The position numbers were made by a program, and so were the translations under genes. Source: an uncultured Shimia sp. (GTDB lineage: Bacteria; Pseudomonadota; Alphaproteobacteria; Rhodobacterales; Rhodobacteraceae). Taken from it: 64,000 bases of DNA. The notes below the pieces were generated by a model. It saw only the letters and a list, made by a program, of their open reading frames with translations, was not told where the DNA came from and made no database searches. Below are positions 17,821 through 26,977 of the stretch, in pieces; the stretch's first letter is position 1; each line of letters begins with the position of its first letter. The stretch is taken from the NCBI RefSeq assembly GCF_947493595.1, contig NZ_CANLRL010000005.1, forward strand, positions 124,001 through 188,000. The letters are read 5' to 3'.

Positions 17821-18804
17821 TCAGGCCGCGTAATCCAGCTTGACGTTGATCAGATCGACATCCTCTGCGGTCATGTTTTCCAAGATCACCGCCGGTTCCT
17901 GATCCAGCGTGACCACCGATCCGTCCACCGTATGTGAGCCGGACAGCAAAATGGTTATCGTTTCTGTGTCGGCATCATAACTGGCTTCCCATTCCATCAC
18001 CGCATCGTTGCCAAAATCACTGGCGGAGAAGGTCACCGTTTCTGTTGCCGCATCAAGATCGGCAATCACCACTTCGTCGCGCTCATCGTCGAACTCAAAA
18101 GCCACAGTGAACGTGTCGACGCCATCGCCACCGTCGAGGGTATCGCCATTGTCCCCGATCAGGACATCGTCCCCATAGCCACCATGGAGAACATCCGCCG
18201 AGGCATCCGCCAAATCTGGATGCGCGCCAACGAGGGTGTCAGCGCCGGTGCCACCGAGTAGCGTGTCAGCTCCCTCATAGTCGCGGATCAAATCATCGCC
18301 AGCACCGCCGCGCACCAGATCATTCCCACTGTCCTCAAATCCTAGCTCCTGCGCGCCAATGCCATCGTAAGTGTCATCGTTGTCGCCCATGACAATGGTG
18401 TCGTTGCCCGCACCGCCGGAGATCGCATCCTCGCCAGCGCCTCCGAGGATGTAGTCATCGCCTGCACCGCCGCTCAATACATCGCTGCTGGCGCCGCCAA
18501 CGATGGTGTCATCGCCATCGCCGCCGTCGATCCAGTCAACACCGTTGTTGCCGCGCAGATCATCGTCTCCGGCACCACCAATGACGGTATCGTGGGCGTC
18601 ATCACCTTCAAATGTGTCGCTTGTGTCAGAGAGTGTCGCCGCATCTGCGGCGTCGAGTAGCTGTTGCTGACTGGGCATAAATCCGGTGTCGGCCTCATCC
18701 TCCGCCGAATCCGCTGTGCTTTCATCTGGTATTTCGTAGCTGCCCAAAACATCAGCCATCATGCCCACGCCAAAAATCGCGGTAATTGCCAAAAGTCCCA
18801 ACAT
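17821..18804 (-). CDS. RTX (hemolysin-type calcium-binding) repeat protein with N-terminal membrane anchor
   Basis: About 327 residues. The N-terminus MLGLLAITAIFGVGMMADVLG is a single hydrophobic segment, followed by an acidic linker. Residues about 65-230 contain around a dozen nonapeptide-type repeats (GGAGDD, GGDGDDTIVGG, GGTGADTLVG) that bind Ca2+ as a beta-roll. The last 100 residues are a beta-rich, Asp/Glu-rich domain. The ATG at 18804 (GAGGA upstream) is preferred over an open frame to 18903. No type I secretion genes are nearby. Whether it is anchored or secreted by T1SS is open. Confidence 0.85.
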   Translation of the reverse strand: MLGLLAITAIFGVGMMADVLGSYEIPDESTADSAEDEADTGFMPSQQQLLDAADAATLSDTSDTFEGDDAHDTVIGGAGDDDLRGNNGVDWIDGGDGDDTIVGGASSDVLSGGAGDDYILGGAGEDAISGGAGNDTIVMGDNDDTYDGIGAQELGFEDSGNDLVRGGAGDDLIRDYEGADTLLGGTGADTLVGAHPDLADASADVLHGGYGDDVLIGDNGDTLDGGDGVDTFTVAFEFDDERDEVVIADLDAATETVTFSASDFGNDAVMEWEASYDADTETITILLSGSHTVDGSVVTLDQEPAVILENMTAEDVDLINVKLDYAA

Positions 18805-18911
18805 TGCTCTTGTCCTCAAAACAGCTCTCACGGCTTTGAGTAAGACATTATTAACCAAGTTTGACGTGATTGAGGCGGGGGTGTGCTGCTTTCTGGTCTG
18901 CACCGGCGCAA

Positions 18912-18941
18912 CAAAAAAGGCCGCCGAGGCGACCCTTTTTT
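18912..18941. terminator. Terminator of the DUF1244 gene
   Basis: A stem GGTCGCC/GGCGGCC with A- and T-rich flanks on both sides lies 17 bases past the stop of the minus-strand DUF1244 gene. It ends in a run of six T on the minus strand. Confidence 0.75.
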
Positions 18942-18957
18942 CACTTAGGTATTTGGC

Positions 18958-19275
18958 TCAGGTTTTGTCTGTTCCGACATTTTCCGCAAATGCCTTTTCA
19001 AACTCTTTTTGCTTTTCCGGGCTGGCGTCAGTTTGATAGTCGGCCTTCCACTCGTCCATGGTCATGCCATAGTAAATCTCGCGAGCCTCGTTTTTGTCCA
19101 TCTCGATACCACGCTCGTTAGCCGCTTCCTGATACCAGCGGGACAGGCAATTGCGACAGAACCCAGCGAGGTTCATCATGTCGATGTTTTGCACATCCGT
19201 GCGCTTTTCCATCAGGTGCTCGCGCAGGGTGCGAAAGGCGGCCGCTTCGAGTTCGATCTGAGTTTGCTTATCCAT
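18958..19275 (-). CDS. DUF1244 domain-containing protein
   Basis: A 105-residue soluble protein. MDKQTQIELEAAAFRTLREHL, VQNIDMMNLAGFCRNCLSRWY, and the EAREIYYGMTMDEWKADYQ segment are the conserved DUF1244 blocks; the CRNC pair could bind a metal. The family is common in alpha- and gammaproteobacteria and has no assigned biochemical function. The frame continues 14 codons upstream of the ATG at 19275, but MDKQTQ is the family start. The gene lies 66 bases downstream of a small membrane protein gene on the same strand. Confidence 0.88.
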   Translation of the reverse strand: MDKQTQIELEAAAFRTLREHLMEKRTDVQNIDMMNLAGFCRNCLSRWYQEAANERGIEMDKNEAREIYYGMTMDEWKADYQTDASPEKQKEFEKAFAENVGTDKT

Positions 19276-19341
19276 GGCTGTACTCCGGGAGCAATTGCTT
19301 TGGGCAATGGGTAGCAACCGGAGGGGCGTTGAGCAAGCGCG

Positions 19342-19581
19342 TCACATGATCGTGAGAGCGAGCCACGGAACCAACGCAAAGACAAAGATCAACAGCTTAT
19401 AAGTGCCAAGCCACTGGAAATAGAGCGGCGCCAGGGTGTCTTTTTCAACACCGGTGATCCGCGCGTGTACGTCAGTGATCCAACCGCGCAGGCCGTAAAT
19501 CATGCAAGTCGCAAAGAGCAGCACACCGATGTGGATGACCGCGGTCCATCCAAAGAAGGCGGTAAGGGTTGCTTGGGTCAT
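19342..19581 (-). CDS. Small membrane protein, DUF6868-like
   Basis: A 79-residue protein with two hydrophobic helices: FFGWTAVIHIGVLLFATCMIY and LLIFVFALVPWLALTIM, separated by an amphipathic loop (VHARITGVEKDTLAPLYFQWLGTYK). The pattern matches DUF6868 proteins as I remember them. AGGAGG lies upstream of the ATG at 19581. Function unknown. Confidence 0.65.
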   Translation of the reverse strand: MTQATLTAFFGWTAVIHIGVLLFATCMIYGLRGWITDVHARITGVEKDTLAPLYFQWLGTYKLLIFVFALVPWLALTIM

Positions 19582-19685
19582 GTCAGCCTCCTTTCAGCTG
19601 TTATACTTCCCACTGCATATATGGGCACTCAAGTACCGCCTGACCAGAGCCAACGCCTTGGATTTCGCGCCAGAACTAGCGTTTT

Positions 19686-20426
19686 TCAGCCAAGCTTCGC
19701 CAAAGAATTCTGCAAGATAGGCGCCAAGCGCTCAGCCCAGGCATTTTGCGTTTCAGGCGTGTCAATTTCGTCGTGGCGCAGTTCGATCAAAGCGTTCAGG
19801 CGCCCTGGTTGGAGTGCGTGCTGGTCGATACTGTCGCCGGGAAGCCAGCCGTTGTAGGGCTCGTTGTCACCCACCGTCAGATCTCCCTCGTGTTCCAACT
19901 CCGCAATCAGGGCTTTGCCAAAGCGATCTTCTTGCGGGGCGTGCAGGACGCCGATTTCCCAAGGGCGCGGCGCGCGGCCGTTGAGTTTAGGGGAGAAGCT
20001 GTGCATGGCGATGATCACAACATCTTCACGCTCTGCGGCCAGGCTTTCGAGCGCGTTATGGTACGGCAGATAATGCGTGGCTTTGCGGCGTTCGATTTCC
20101 GCATCGTCGACATCACGATTGCCGGGAATGATTGTGCCATCATAAAGTCGCATGACCAGCGTTGGGTCATCTGCGCCACGGTTCGGATCGATACAAAGGC
20201 GGGACCAGTTGGCACAGATCACCGGCGCATCCAACAGCTCGCCGAGGCGTAAAGACGTGCCGCGTGCGCCCACATCATAGGCAATGTGTCGGGACATATC
20301 GGAGGGATCAAGACCTAGATCCCCACCGGTGATGTCCTCGGGCACAAAATTGGAGGCGTGATCCACGGTGATCAGCCAGCGCGAGCGACGCTCTGCGCCG
20401 TAGATGGAAAACGGTGTATATGTCAT
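19686..20426 (-). CDS. N-formylglutamate amidohydrolase family protein
   Basis: A 246-residue zinc-hydrolase-like protein. Conserved blocks of the FGase family are ITVDHASNFVPED (metal-site His), HIAYDVGARGTSLRLGELLDAP, NWSRLCIDPNRGADDPTL, GNRDVDDAEIERR, and IIAMHSFSPKLNGRAPRPWEIG. The classical enzyme hydrolyses N-formylglutamate in histidine degradation, but there are no hut genes here. Roseobacters often have a stand-alone paralogue of unknown substrate. It is divergent from pyk. Confidence 0.85.
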   Translation of the reverse strand: MTYTPFSIYGAERRSRWLITVDHASNFVPEDITGGDLGLDPSDMSRHIAYDVGARGTSLRLGELLDAPVICANWSRLCIDPNRGADDPTLVMRLYDGTIIPGNRDVDDAEIERRKATHYLPYHNALESLAAEREDVVIIAMHSFSPKLNGRAPRPWEIGVLHAPQEDRFGKALIAELEHEGDLTVGDNEPYNGWLPGDSIDQHALQPGRLNALIELRHDEIDTPETQNAWAERLAPILQNSLAKLG

Positions 20427-20592
20427 GGGCCTGTCATTGCTTTCTGATCAGACTTAGGTCAGTTGTGCCGCAAATGGAATGCACAAGGTTCAGCTTGTAT
20501 TTGTTAGCGTTAACATGTAGCAGGTGACACGCAAGGTGCCTTCGGGTCAAATCCCGAATAGCCAGACCAGCAAAGGCAAAGAAAGACGGATC

Positions 20593-22038
20593 ATGAGACG
20601 ACTGAGAAACGTGAAAATCGTGGCCACATTGGGCCCAGCTTCCGAAACCTACGACATGATCCGCAGCCTGCATGAAGCTGGAGCGGACGTGTTCCGCCTG
20701 AACATGAGCCACGGCAGCCACGACGAGATCCGTGAAAAGCACCGCATCATCCGTCAGGTCGAGAAAGATTTGCAGAGCCCGATCGCCATTTTGGCTGACC
20801 TTCAGGGACCAAAACTGCGGGTGGGCGTGTTTGCCAACGGTGAAGAAGAGCTGGTGGACGGCGCAAAGTTCCGTTTGGACCTTGATAAAGCTGAAGGCGA
20901 CGTGAACCGTGTTTGCCTGCCGCACCCCGAGATTTTTGCCGCTCTGAAAGACGGCGCAAACCTGCTGGTCAATGACGGCAAGATCCGCCTGAAAGTGGAA
21001 AGCTGTGGCGATGACTTCGCCAACTGTGTTGTGACCACCGGAGGTACGATCTCCAACCGTAAAGGCGTGAACGTGCCTGACGTGGTTCTGCCGCTGGCCG
21101 CGCTGTCGGAAAAAGACCGCGACGATTTGGAGTTTGTCTGCGGTCTGGGTGTGGACTGGCTGGCGCTGTCGTTTGTGCAACGTGCCGAAGACGTCGCCGA
21201 GGCGCGTGAGCTGGCTCAAGGGCGCGCGGCGATTCTGTCCAAGATCGAAAAACCTGCTGCCGTTGAAGCCTTTGACGAAATCCTTGCCGCGTCCGATGGC
21301 ATCATGGTGGCCCGTGGCGATCTGGGTGTGGAACTGCCGGTCAGTGCAGTGCCGCCAATCCAGAAGCGCCTGGTGCGTAAGTGCCGCAATGTGGCCAAGC
21401 CAGTGATAGTGGCGACCCAGATGCTGGAAAGCATGATCGAAAGCCCGATGCCCACCCGCGCCGAAGTGAGCGACGTGGCCACAGCAATTTACGAAGGCTC
21501 AGACGCAATCATGCTGTCCGCAGAATCAGCGGCAGGCAGCTTCCCGATCGAAGCGGTCACCACAATGAACAATGTGGCCATCGAAGTGGAAAGCGACCCA
21601 ACCTATCGCGAAATCATCGAAGCCAGCCGCAGTGCACCGCGCTCGGGTGTGGCGGATGCGATTGTTGTTGCGGCCCGGGAAATTGCGGAGACCACCGAAG
21701 TGGCCGCGATTTGTTGCTTCAGCCAATCCGGCACCACCGCCCTATTGATTGCCCGCGAACGGCCGCGTGTTCCGATCATCGCGATGACGTCGTTGCGCGG
21801 CACTGCGCGCCGTCTGGCGCTGAGCTGGGGCACAAACTGTGTGATCACCTCCAACGTCAGCCGCTTCAAAATGGCGGTTGTGGCCTCTGCCCGCGCGGCC
21901 CGTGATCTGGGCTACGCTGAGGAGCAGGATCAGATTGTTGTGACCGCCGGACTGCCGTTCAACGTGCCGGGCACCACCAACATTCTGCGGGTGTCCCCCT
22001 GTGACGAGCGTTTGATTTTCAACCTCGAGTCGGAGTAG
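20593..22038 (+). CDS. pyk: Pyruvate kinase
   Basis: A 481-residue glycolytic enzyme that makes pyruvate and ATP from phosphoenolpyruvate and ADP. Features: KIVATLGPAS and RLNMSHGSHDE (N-terminal barrel), ADLQGPKLRVG, the active-site signature ILSKIEKPAAVEAFDEIL with the catalytic Lys, MVARGDLGVELP, and the K+/Mg2+ site APMxxR-like segment VATQMLESMIESPMPTRAEVSDVA. The C-terminal allosteric-type domain includes CFSQSGTTALLIARERP. The ATG at 20593 follows a weak GACGGA. It is followed after 42 bases by a small membrane-protein gene. Confidence 0.97.
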   Translation: MRRLRNVKIVATLGPASETYDMIRSLHEAGADVFRLNMSHGSHDEIREKHRIIRQVEKDLQSPIAILADLQGPKLRVGVFANGEEELVDGAKFRLDLDKAEGDVNRVCLPHPEIFAALKDGANLLVNDGKIRLKVESCGDDFANCVVTTGGTISNRKGVNVPDVVLPLAALSEKDRDDLEFVCGLGVDWLALSFVQRAEDVAEARELAQGRAAILSKIEKPAAVEAFDEILAASDGIMVARGDLGVELPVSAVPPIQKRLVRKCRNVAKPVIVATQMLESMIESPMPTRAEVSDVATAIYEGSDAIMLSAESAAGSFPIEAVTTMNNVAIEVESDPTYREIIEASRSAPRSGVADAIVVAAREIAETTEVAAICCFSQSGTTALLIARERPRVPIIAMTSLRGTARRLALSWGTNCVITSNVSRFKMAVVASARAARDLGYAEEQDQIVVTAGLPFNVPGTTNILRVSPCDERLIFNLESE

Positions 22039-22080
22039 CGTCAGCCGAAAGGGCATCCCTAAGAAGGGCCAAGGGCAGGC

Positions 22081-22305
22081 ATGGCAACAGACTATCTGAT
22101 CACAGTTGGATTGATTGTGGGGTTGTTCTCCATTCCTGCCATGCTCGCCGCCTATGCCGACAGCCGCTTTCCACGCAATGCGATGGGCGCGTTCATTTTG
22201 TCGGCGGCGGTGATTACTGTCTCCATCATCCTGAATCCGGCGCGCTATAGTGTGGCGGATTTGCCAAATGTGGTGATCCGCGTGATTGCGGACATCATCC
22301 GCTAG
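22081..22305 (+). CDS. Small two-helix membrane protein
   Basis: A 74-residue protein with two transmembrane segments: YLITVGLIVGLFSIPAMLAAY and MGAFILSAAVITVSIIL, linked by ADSRFPRNA. It lies 42 bases after pyk on the same strand and probably shares its transcript. I do not recognise the family. Compact, hydrophobic and with a clean ATG, it appears genuine. Confidence 0.65.
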   Translation: MATDYLITVGLIVGLFSIPAMLAAYADSRFPRNAMGAFILSAAVITVSIILNPARYSVADLPNVVIRVIADIIR

Positions 22306-22439
22306 AAACCCCACAAAAATGAGTCGATTAGGCCTTGCGTGCCTGATCTATGCGCTCTATACGGCGCCTCTATTCGCGCGACCGGCTGTATGGCATGCCG
22401 AGTCGCGTTTGTCACCGACCGAATACAAAGGAGACGGAA

Positions 22440-22640
22440 ATGCCTAAGATGAAGACCAAGTCGAGCGCCAAAAAGCGCTTCAAGGTCACTGCCTCTGGCA
22501 AAGTGAAAGCCGGCCAAGCCGGTAAGCGCCACGGCATGATCAAACGCACCAACAAATTCCTGCGTGACGCACGCGGCACCACCACGCTGTCCGCACCGGA
22601 CGCGAAGATCGTCAAGGGCTTCATGCCCTACGACCGCTAA
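22440..22640 (+). CDS. rpmI: 50S ribosomal protein L35
   Basis: A 66-residue basic protein. [21 protein letters not shown] and the [16 protein letters not shown] block are diagnostic of bL35. The ATG at 22440 is preceded by GGAG (AAGGAGACGG). The frame is open to 22350 but family members start at MPKMKTK. It is followed 14 bases later by rplT; infC, often the first gene of this operon, is not adjacent. Confidence 0.97.
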   Translation: MPKMKTKSSAKKRFKVTASGKVKAGQAGKRHGMIKRTNKFLRDARGTTTLSAPDAKIVKGFMPYDR

Positions 22641-22654
22641 GAGGAGATTGAGAT

Positions 22655-23020
22655 ATGTCCCGCGTTAAAGGTGGTACCGTAACCCACGCCCGTCACAAAA
22701 AAGTCGTCAAGGCCGCAAAAGGCTACTACGGCCGTCGCAAGAATACCTTCAAGGTCGCGCGTCAGGCAGTTGATAAGGCGAACCAGTACGCAACACGTGA
22801 CCGTAAGAACCGGAAGCGTAATTTCCGTGCGCTCTGGATCCAGCGTATCAACGCTGCTGTGCGCGCACACGACGAAGCTCTGACCTACTCCCGCTTCATC
22901 AACGGCCTGAACCTGGCCGGTATTGAAGTGGACCGTAAGGTTCTGGCTGACCTGGCCGTACACGAGCCAGCCGCGTTCAACGCGATCGTGGATCAGGCGA
23001 AAGCCGCTTTGGCTGCCTAA
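22655..23020 (+). CDS. rplT: 50S ribosomal protein L20
   Basis: A 121-residue bL20. The basic N-terminal tail [30 protein letters not shown] threads into 23S rRNA during assembly. [21 protein letters not shown] and [24 protein letters not shown] are conserved blocks. In other bacteria L20 represses rpmI-rplT translation, but I see no obvious pseudoknot leader here. A strong terminator follows. Confidence 0.98.
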   Translation: MSRVKGGTVTHARHKKVVKAAKGYYGRRKNTFKVARQAVDKANQYATRDRKNRKRNFRALWIQRINAAVRAHDEALTYSRFINGLNLAGIEVDRKVLADLAVHEPAAFNAIVDQAKAALAA

Positions 23021-23042
23021 GCCAAGTCGCTTCAAAGATTAG

Positions 23043-23074
23043 AAAAGCCCGCGCCCTTGGCGCGGGCTTTTTCT
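23043..23074 (+). terminator. Rho-independent terminator of rpmI-rplT
   Basis: A perfect stem AAGCCCGCGCC/GGCGCGGGCTT with a 3-base loop and TTTTTCTTTT tail, beginning 22 bases after the rplT stop. Confidence 0.92.
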
Positions 23075-23230
23075 TTTGGGACACGGCCAAAAGAAGAACA
23101 GCAGACAACCTAAAGGCGCACAAAGAGAGAACAAAATGCAAACAGGTTACGTTTTATTTACCATTCCAACCCCATGATGCCACCACGGCGTGTGTTTGCC
23201 GTGAGATGTACCAGTGATTTGGAGGTTAGA

Positions 23231-24298
23231 ATGGCCCGTATCAGCGAGCTGCATTATTCCAATGCCTATGCGCAACGTTCCGGAGTAGAGGAGTTTTTGG
23301 AAACCGCCTTGGCGTATGGCGAAGACCCCGGCGACTTTGTGGTGTCTTTTTATCAGGCGGACGGCTCTGTTGGCATTGAGATCCCCCTGACCCACCCGAA
23401 TGTGCAGGCCTCCATAGACCCGGACACAAACGAGCAGGTTCTGCTGATTTCTGCCTCGCATTTTCCAATCCTGCTAACCGATCCAGATGGTCGGGGATCA
23501 GGCAACTACGAAGCCTACGCGCTGACCAACAGCAGTACCGGCGAGGTGGTAGATTTTTATGACATCGGCGGCGGCACACAGAACATCCTCGCCATTGACG
23601 GCGCGGCAGCTGGCGCCACGTCCGAAAACCTATCGGTACTGACCTCCCCCAGCAGCACAACAACCAGCATTCAGTTCAACCAACCGACACCGGATCAACG
23701 CACCGATGCTGCCATCGGCGCAGGCGATACAGGCGTGGCGTGTTTTGTCGGAGGCACCCGCATCCGCACCGAAGTTGGCTATCAGCTGATTAACACATTG
23801 TGCGAAGGTGATTTGATTTGGACACGTGACAATGGACTGCAGCCGGTACGCTGGATCGGGCGGCGCACGGTGCCGGGCAGCGGAAAATATGCGCCGGTTC
23901 AAATTGCGCCAGAGACCTTTGGCGCCATCAAGCCACATCAGGTCTCCCAAAACCATCGTATGCTGATCACCGGCTGGCGGGCGCAATTGCTGTTTGGCGA
24001 GGACGAAATTCTGGTACCAGCCAAAGCGCTTGTAGATGATTGTGACGTGCGGATTTGTGAGTGTGATCGGGTCACCTATTACCACCTGCTGTTTGACGAC
24101 CATCAGATCATCAGCGGTGACGGTGTATTGAGCGAAAGCTTCTTCCCAAGGAGAGAGGCGATGAAAGCCGTCGATTGTGGCACCCAACGGGAGATGTTTG
24201 CCCTGTTTCCGGAATTGGCCACCGGTGTTTTGCTGCAAACTCAAACCGCACGGCCGGTGGCGCCCGCCAGCCTTGGGCCCCTGTTGATGCGCAATTGA
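23231..24298 (+). CDS. Hint-domain protein
   Basis: A 355-residue protein. The N-terminal 165 residues are a beta-rich region (HYSNAYAQRSGVEEFLETAL, FVVSFYQADGSVGIEIPLTHP) of no known family, followed by a Ser/Thr-rich linker. From about residue 174, CFVGGTRIRTEVGYQLINTLCEGDLIWTRDNGLQPVRWIGRR begins a Hint (hedgehog/intein) module with its block-A Cys; VSQNHRMLI supplies the block-B-like His. No C-terminal splice-junction HN-C/S/T is evident, so at most N-terminal autocleavage is expected. Similar proteins are common in Rhodobacterales and their role is unclear. ATG preceded by GGAGG. Confidence 0.8.
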   Translation: MARISELHYSNAYAQRSGVEEFLETALAYGEDPGDFVVSFYQADGSVGIEIPLTHPNVQASIDPDTNEQVLLISASHFPILLTDPDGRGSGNYEAYALTNSSTGEVVDFYDIGGGTQNILAIDGAAAGATSENLSVLTSPSSTTTSIQFNQPTPDQRTDAAIGAGDTGVACFVGGTRIRTEVGYQLINTLCEGDLIWTRDNGLQPVRWIGRRTVPGSGKYAPVQIAPETFGAIKPHQVSQNHRMLITGWRAQLLFGEDEILVPAKALVDDCDVRICECDRVTYYHLLFDDHQIISGDGVLSESFFPRREAMKAVDCGTQREMFALFPELATGVLLQTQTARPVAPASLGPLLMRN

Positions 24299-24403
24299 TC
24301 CAACAGAGGGGCGTTTGCAGGGCGCGCCCCTCTGCGTGCTTGCAATCAAGGGGTCGTATGATAGGAGGTCTGCGGTAATTTCTCATCTGGGGACGGCCCT
24401 TCC

Positions 24404-25474
24404 ATGGACGAACTGCGCACCAAATACATCGAAGCAATTGCTGCCGCGGCAGACGAAACCGCGCTCGAGGAGCTGCGCGTGCAAGCCGTGGGCAAAAAAG
24501 GTGAAGTCAGCCTAAAAATGCGCGAGCTGGGCAAGATGACCCCGGAAGAGCGCCAGGTTGCAGGCCCGGCGCTCAACGCATTGAAGAACGAGATCAACTC
24601 TGCCCTGGCAGCTAAGAAAGTGGCGCTGGCTGATGCCGCGCTGGACGCACGACTGGCCACCGAATGGCTGGACGTGACGCTGCCCGCACGCACCCGCCGC
24701 GTCGGCACCATCCACCCGATCAGTCAGGTGACCGAAGAGGTCACAGCAATCTTTGCGGACATGGGATTTGCCGTGGCCGAAGGCCCGCAGATCGAGACCG
24801 ATTGGTACAACTTTGATGCGCTCAACATTCCGGGCCACCATCCGGCCCGCGCGGAGATGGACACGTTCTACACCCACCGTGCCGAAGGGGACGAGCGCCC
24901 GCCGCATGTGCTGCGCACCCACACCAGCCCGGTGCAAATCCGCTCGATGGAAAAAAACGGTGCGCCGATCCGCATTATTTGTCCGGGTCGTGTCTACCGC
25001 GCGGACTATGACCAGACACACACACCGATGTTCCACCAGGTAGAAGGTCTTGCTCTTGGCAAGGATATCTCCATGGCGAACCTCAAATGGGTGCTGGAAG
25101 AATTCTTTTCCGCCTTCTTTGGCACTGACGTAAAAACCCGCTTCCGCGCGTCCCACTTCCCCTTCACGGAGCCGTCCGCCGAAGTGGACATCCAGTGCAG
25201 CTGGGAAGGCGGCACCGTGAAGGTTGGCGAAGGCGACGACTGGCTTGAAGTTCTGGGCTCTGGCATGGTGCACCCCAACGTGCTCAAGGCAGGCGGTATC
25301 GACCCGGACGAGTACCAAGGCTTTGCCTTTGGCATGGGCATCGACCGTTTGGCGATGCTGAAATACGGCATCCCAGACCTACGCGCCTTCTTTGACAGCG
25401 ACCTACGCTGGCTGCGACACTACGGCTTTGCAAGCTTGGATCAGCCAACCCTACATGGTGGTTTGAACCGCTAA
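24404..25474 (+). CDS. pheS: Phenylalanine--tRNA ligase alpha subunit
   Basis: A 356-residue class II synthetase subunit that, with PheT as alpha2-beta2, charges tRNA-Phe. An N-terminal coiled coil of about 85 residues is followed by [19 protein letters not shown], the motif 2 region [32 protein letters not shown], and motif 3 [18 protein letters not shown]. In the window pheT lies 1.7 kb downstream, separated by a small membrane-protein gene and a minus-strand gene, so the pair is not a simple operon. Confidence 0.97.
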   Translation: MDELRTKYIEAIAAAADETALEELRVQAVGKKGEVSLKMRELGKMTPEERQVAGPALNALKNEINSALAAKKVALADAALDARLATEWLDVTLPARTRRVGTIHPISQVTEEVTAIFADMGFAVAEGPQIETDWYNFDALNIPGHHPARAEMDTFYTHRAEGDERPPHVLRTHTSPVQIRSMEKNGAPIRIICPGRVYRADYDQTHTPMFHQVEGLALGKDISMANLKWVLEEFFSAFFGTDVKTRFRASHFPFTEPSAEVDIQCSWEGGTVKVGEGDDWLEVLGSGMVHPNVLKAGGIDPDEYQGFAFGMGIDRLAMLKYGIPDLRAFFDSDLRWLRHYGFASLDQPTLHGGLNR

Positions 25475-25528
25475 CACGAGCGCCTGCGGCGAGGTCAACA
25501 TGGCCTCGCCATTTTGCTTTTAGGCACA

Positions 25529-25831
25529 ATGCTGATGTATCTGTTTCAAGTTTACTTGGCGGCGTATTGGGATTGGTGGGACGCCAAAGTCTCAGCCAAT
25601 CCGAAGGCTTGGGAGCGCGGCCTTACCGCTGTTGCGCTCATTTTGACGTTTCTGCCTGCATGGGCAGGCACTTGGGCCTTTGTGTTTTACCCCATTGGGT
25701 GGGTGACTGTACTGCCAGGCTTGATTCTTGCCAGCAAAAAGAACCATCGCGCCACCGAACTGCTTGCGGATCAAAAAAACCAAACACATAAAACGAGGAA
25801 ACTCATCAAGCTGGGCCAAAGCAAAAAGTGA
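25529..25831 (+). CDS. Small hydrophobic hypothetical protein
   Basis: About 100 residues. The N-terminal half is hydrophobic and tryptophan-rich (YLFQVYLAAYWDWWDAKV, LTAVALILTFLPAWAGTWAFVFYPIGW), giving probably two to three membrane helices. The C-terminal 35 residues are a basic cytoplasmic tail (KKNHRATELLADQKNQ). The start is uncertain: ATG at 25529 or 25535, or a TTG at 25514. It is a probable passenger of the pheS transcript and is convergent with the DUF2652-type gene. I do not recognise the family. Confidence 0.55.
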   Translation: MLMYLFQVYLAAYWDWWDAKVSANPKAWERGLTAVALILTFLPAWAGTWAFVFYPIGWVTVLPGLILASKKNHRATELLADQKNQTHKTRKLIKLGQSKK

Positions 25832-25840
25832 TTTAGCGTA

Positions 25841-26977
25841 TTAGCCGGGTTGAGCCACCGCCTCTTCCGGCCCCACTAACCTTTTGCTCAATGCGGTCAT
25901 TTTGTTGATGCGGTTCTCTTTGTCAGGAAGGATGATGCCGCGGATTTTCTTGCTCACCGTGCTCGACATCAGTTTCCCCATGAGTTTTTTAGACGTCACT
26001 TTGGCATAGCGAAGTTTCACCATTGTCCCGGCTCCCATCTCCGCCATTTCGATGGTTTCCAACATCGACATGCCCATGGGCATATTGTAGCGCCCGGTGA
26101 CATAGTCACCGGGGTTCCAATCCAAAACCTCAAACGGGAAGACGTCATCTCCGTGATAGCAGTGATACAACGTGCCGGGTTCAATTTTGCCTTTGTTGGT
26201 ATTGAGCATGTCGACCTTGTCCGCCCCAATCCATTCCGCGCGCAAATCCGGCCGCGTCATGACGGTAAAAGCCACCTCAGGGGACACAGGTAGAGGCACC
26301 ATCCATTCGTCGATCAGCAAATCATCGGTGGGCTCTACAAAGCTGCGCTTGGCTTGTCGCCGCCTAGACCACGCAGCACGCATATCGCGCACGACGTATT
26401 CGACCTCGCCAATGTGTTCGATGTCCTCGGTAAAGAATTCGGCTTCATCGAAATAATCTACAAGATCCATCGCCTTGAGGGCCTTGCAGGAAATCAGCGT
26501 GTAGGCATTCATGCCCGTGTTGTATTTGACGGAGTTCTTCAACAGGCGGAAGGCAGTGATCACATCCTGGCCAGCCAATTCCTGCCGCCCACCGGTGTCT
26601 TGGATCACACATTCGCCATGGTGAACAACAATCTTAAGCTCCAATTCATCCAAGTTGGCGCAGGCGTCACAGGGACAGCTGGTATTGAGGAGCATCTTTT
26701 CTTTTGCGCGGGCAAACACACAATAGAGTTGCTCGGAGAAATCGAGGATGAACTGCTTTGTCATTACATCGCTCTCAAAGGCATAGGCAAAAACCGCATC
26801 GCCTTGCAAACCTGAGACTTCAAGCGGCGCCCGGATTGCCGGGACCAACTCTCCAAACAGCGCTTCCAGTATACCTTTGGCATGTTCAATTGGTGTCTCT
26901 GCCATAAACTTGGTGTAGCCGGAAATATCCGCGATAACAAAAAAGGCCGTCTGAATGTCACTGTCTTGCGGTGCCAT
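25841..26977 (-). CDS. DUF2652-type nucleotide-cyclase-like domain fused to an SRPBCC domain
   Basis: A 378-residue protein with two parts. Residues 1-195 resemble class III cyclases of the DUF2652 kind: TAFFVIADISGYTKFMAET (first metal Asp), a VSGLQGDAVFAYAF loop where the second metal Asp would be, and a cysteine-bearing insertion NTSCPCDACANL. Residues about 225-360 look like an SRPBCC/START-like lipid- or ligand-binding module (LLIDEWMVPLPVSPEVAFTVMTRPDLRAEWIGAD). ATG at 26977 follows GGGAGGGAGAA. It separates pheS from pheT on the opposite strand. Catalytic activity is doubtful. Function unknown. Confidence 0.7.
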   Translation of the reverse strand: MAPQDSDIQTAFFVIADISGYTKFMAETPIEHAKGILEALFGELVPAIRAPLEVSGLQGDAVFAYAFESDVMTKQFILDFSEQLYCVFARAKEKMLLNTSCPCDACANLDELELKIVVHHGECVIQDTGGRQELAGQDVITAFRLLKNSVKYNTGMNAYTLISCKALKAMDLVDYFDEAEFFTEDIEHIGEVEYVVRDMRAAWSRRRQAKRSFVEPTDDLLIDEWMVPLPVSPEVAFTVMTRPDLRAEWIGADKVDMLNTNKGKIEPGTLYHCYHGDDVFPFEVLDWNPGDYVTGRYNMPMGMSMLETIEMAEMGAGTMVKLRYAKVTSKKLMGKLMSSTVSKKIRGIILPDKENRINKMTALSKRLVGPEEAVAQPG

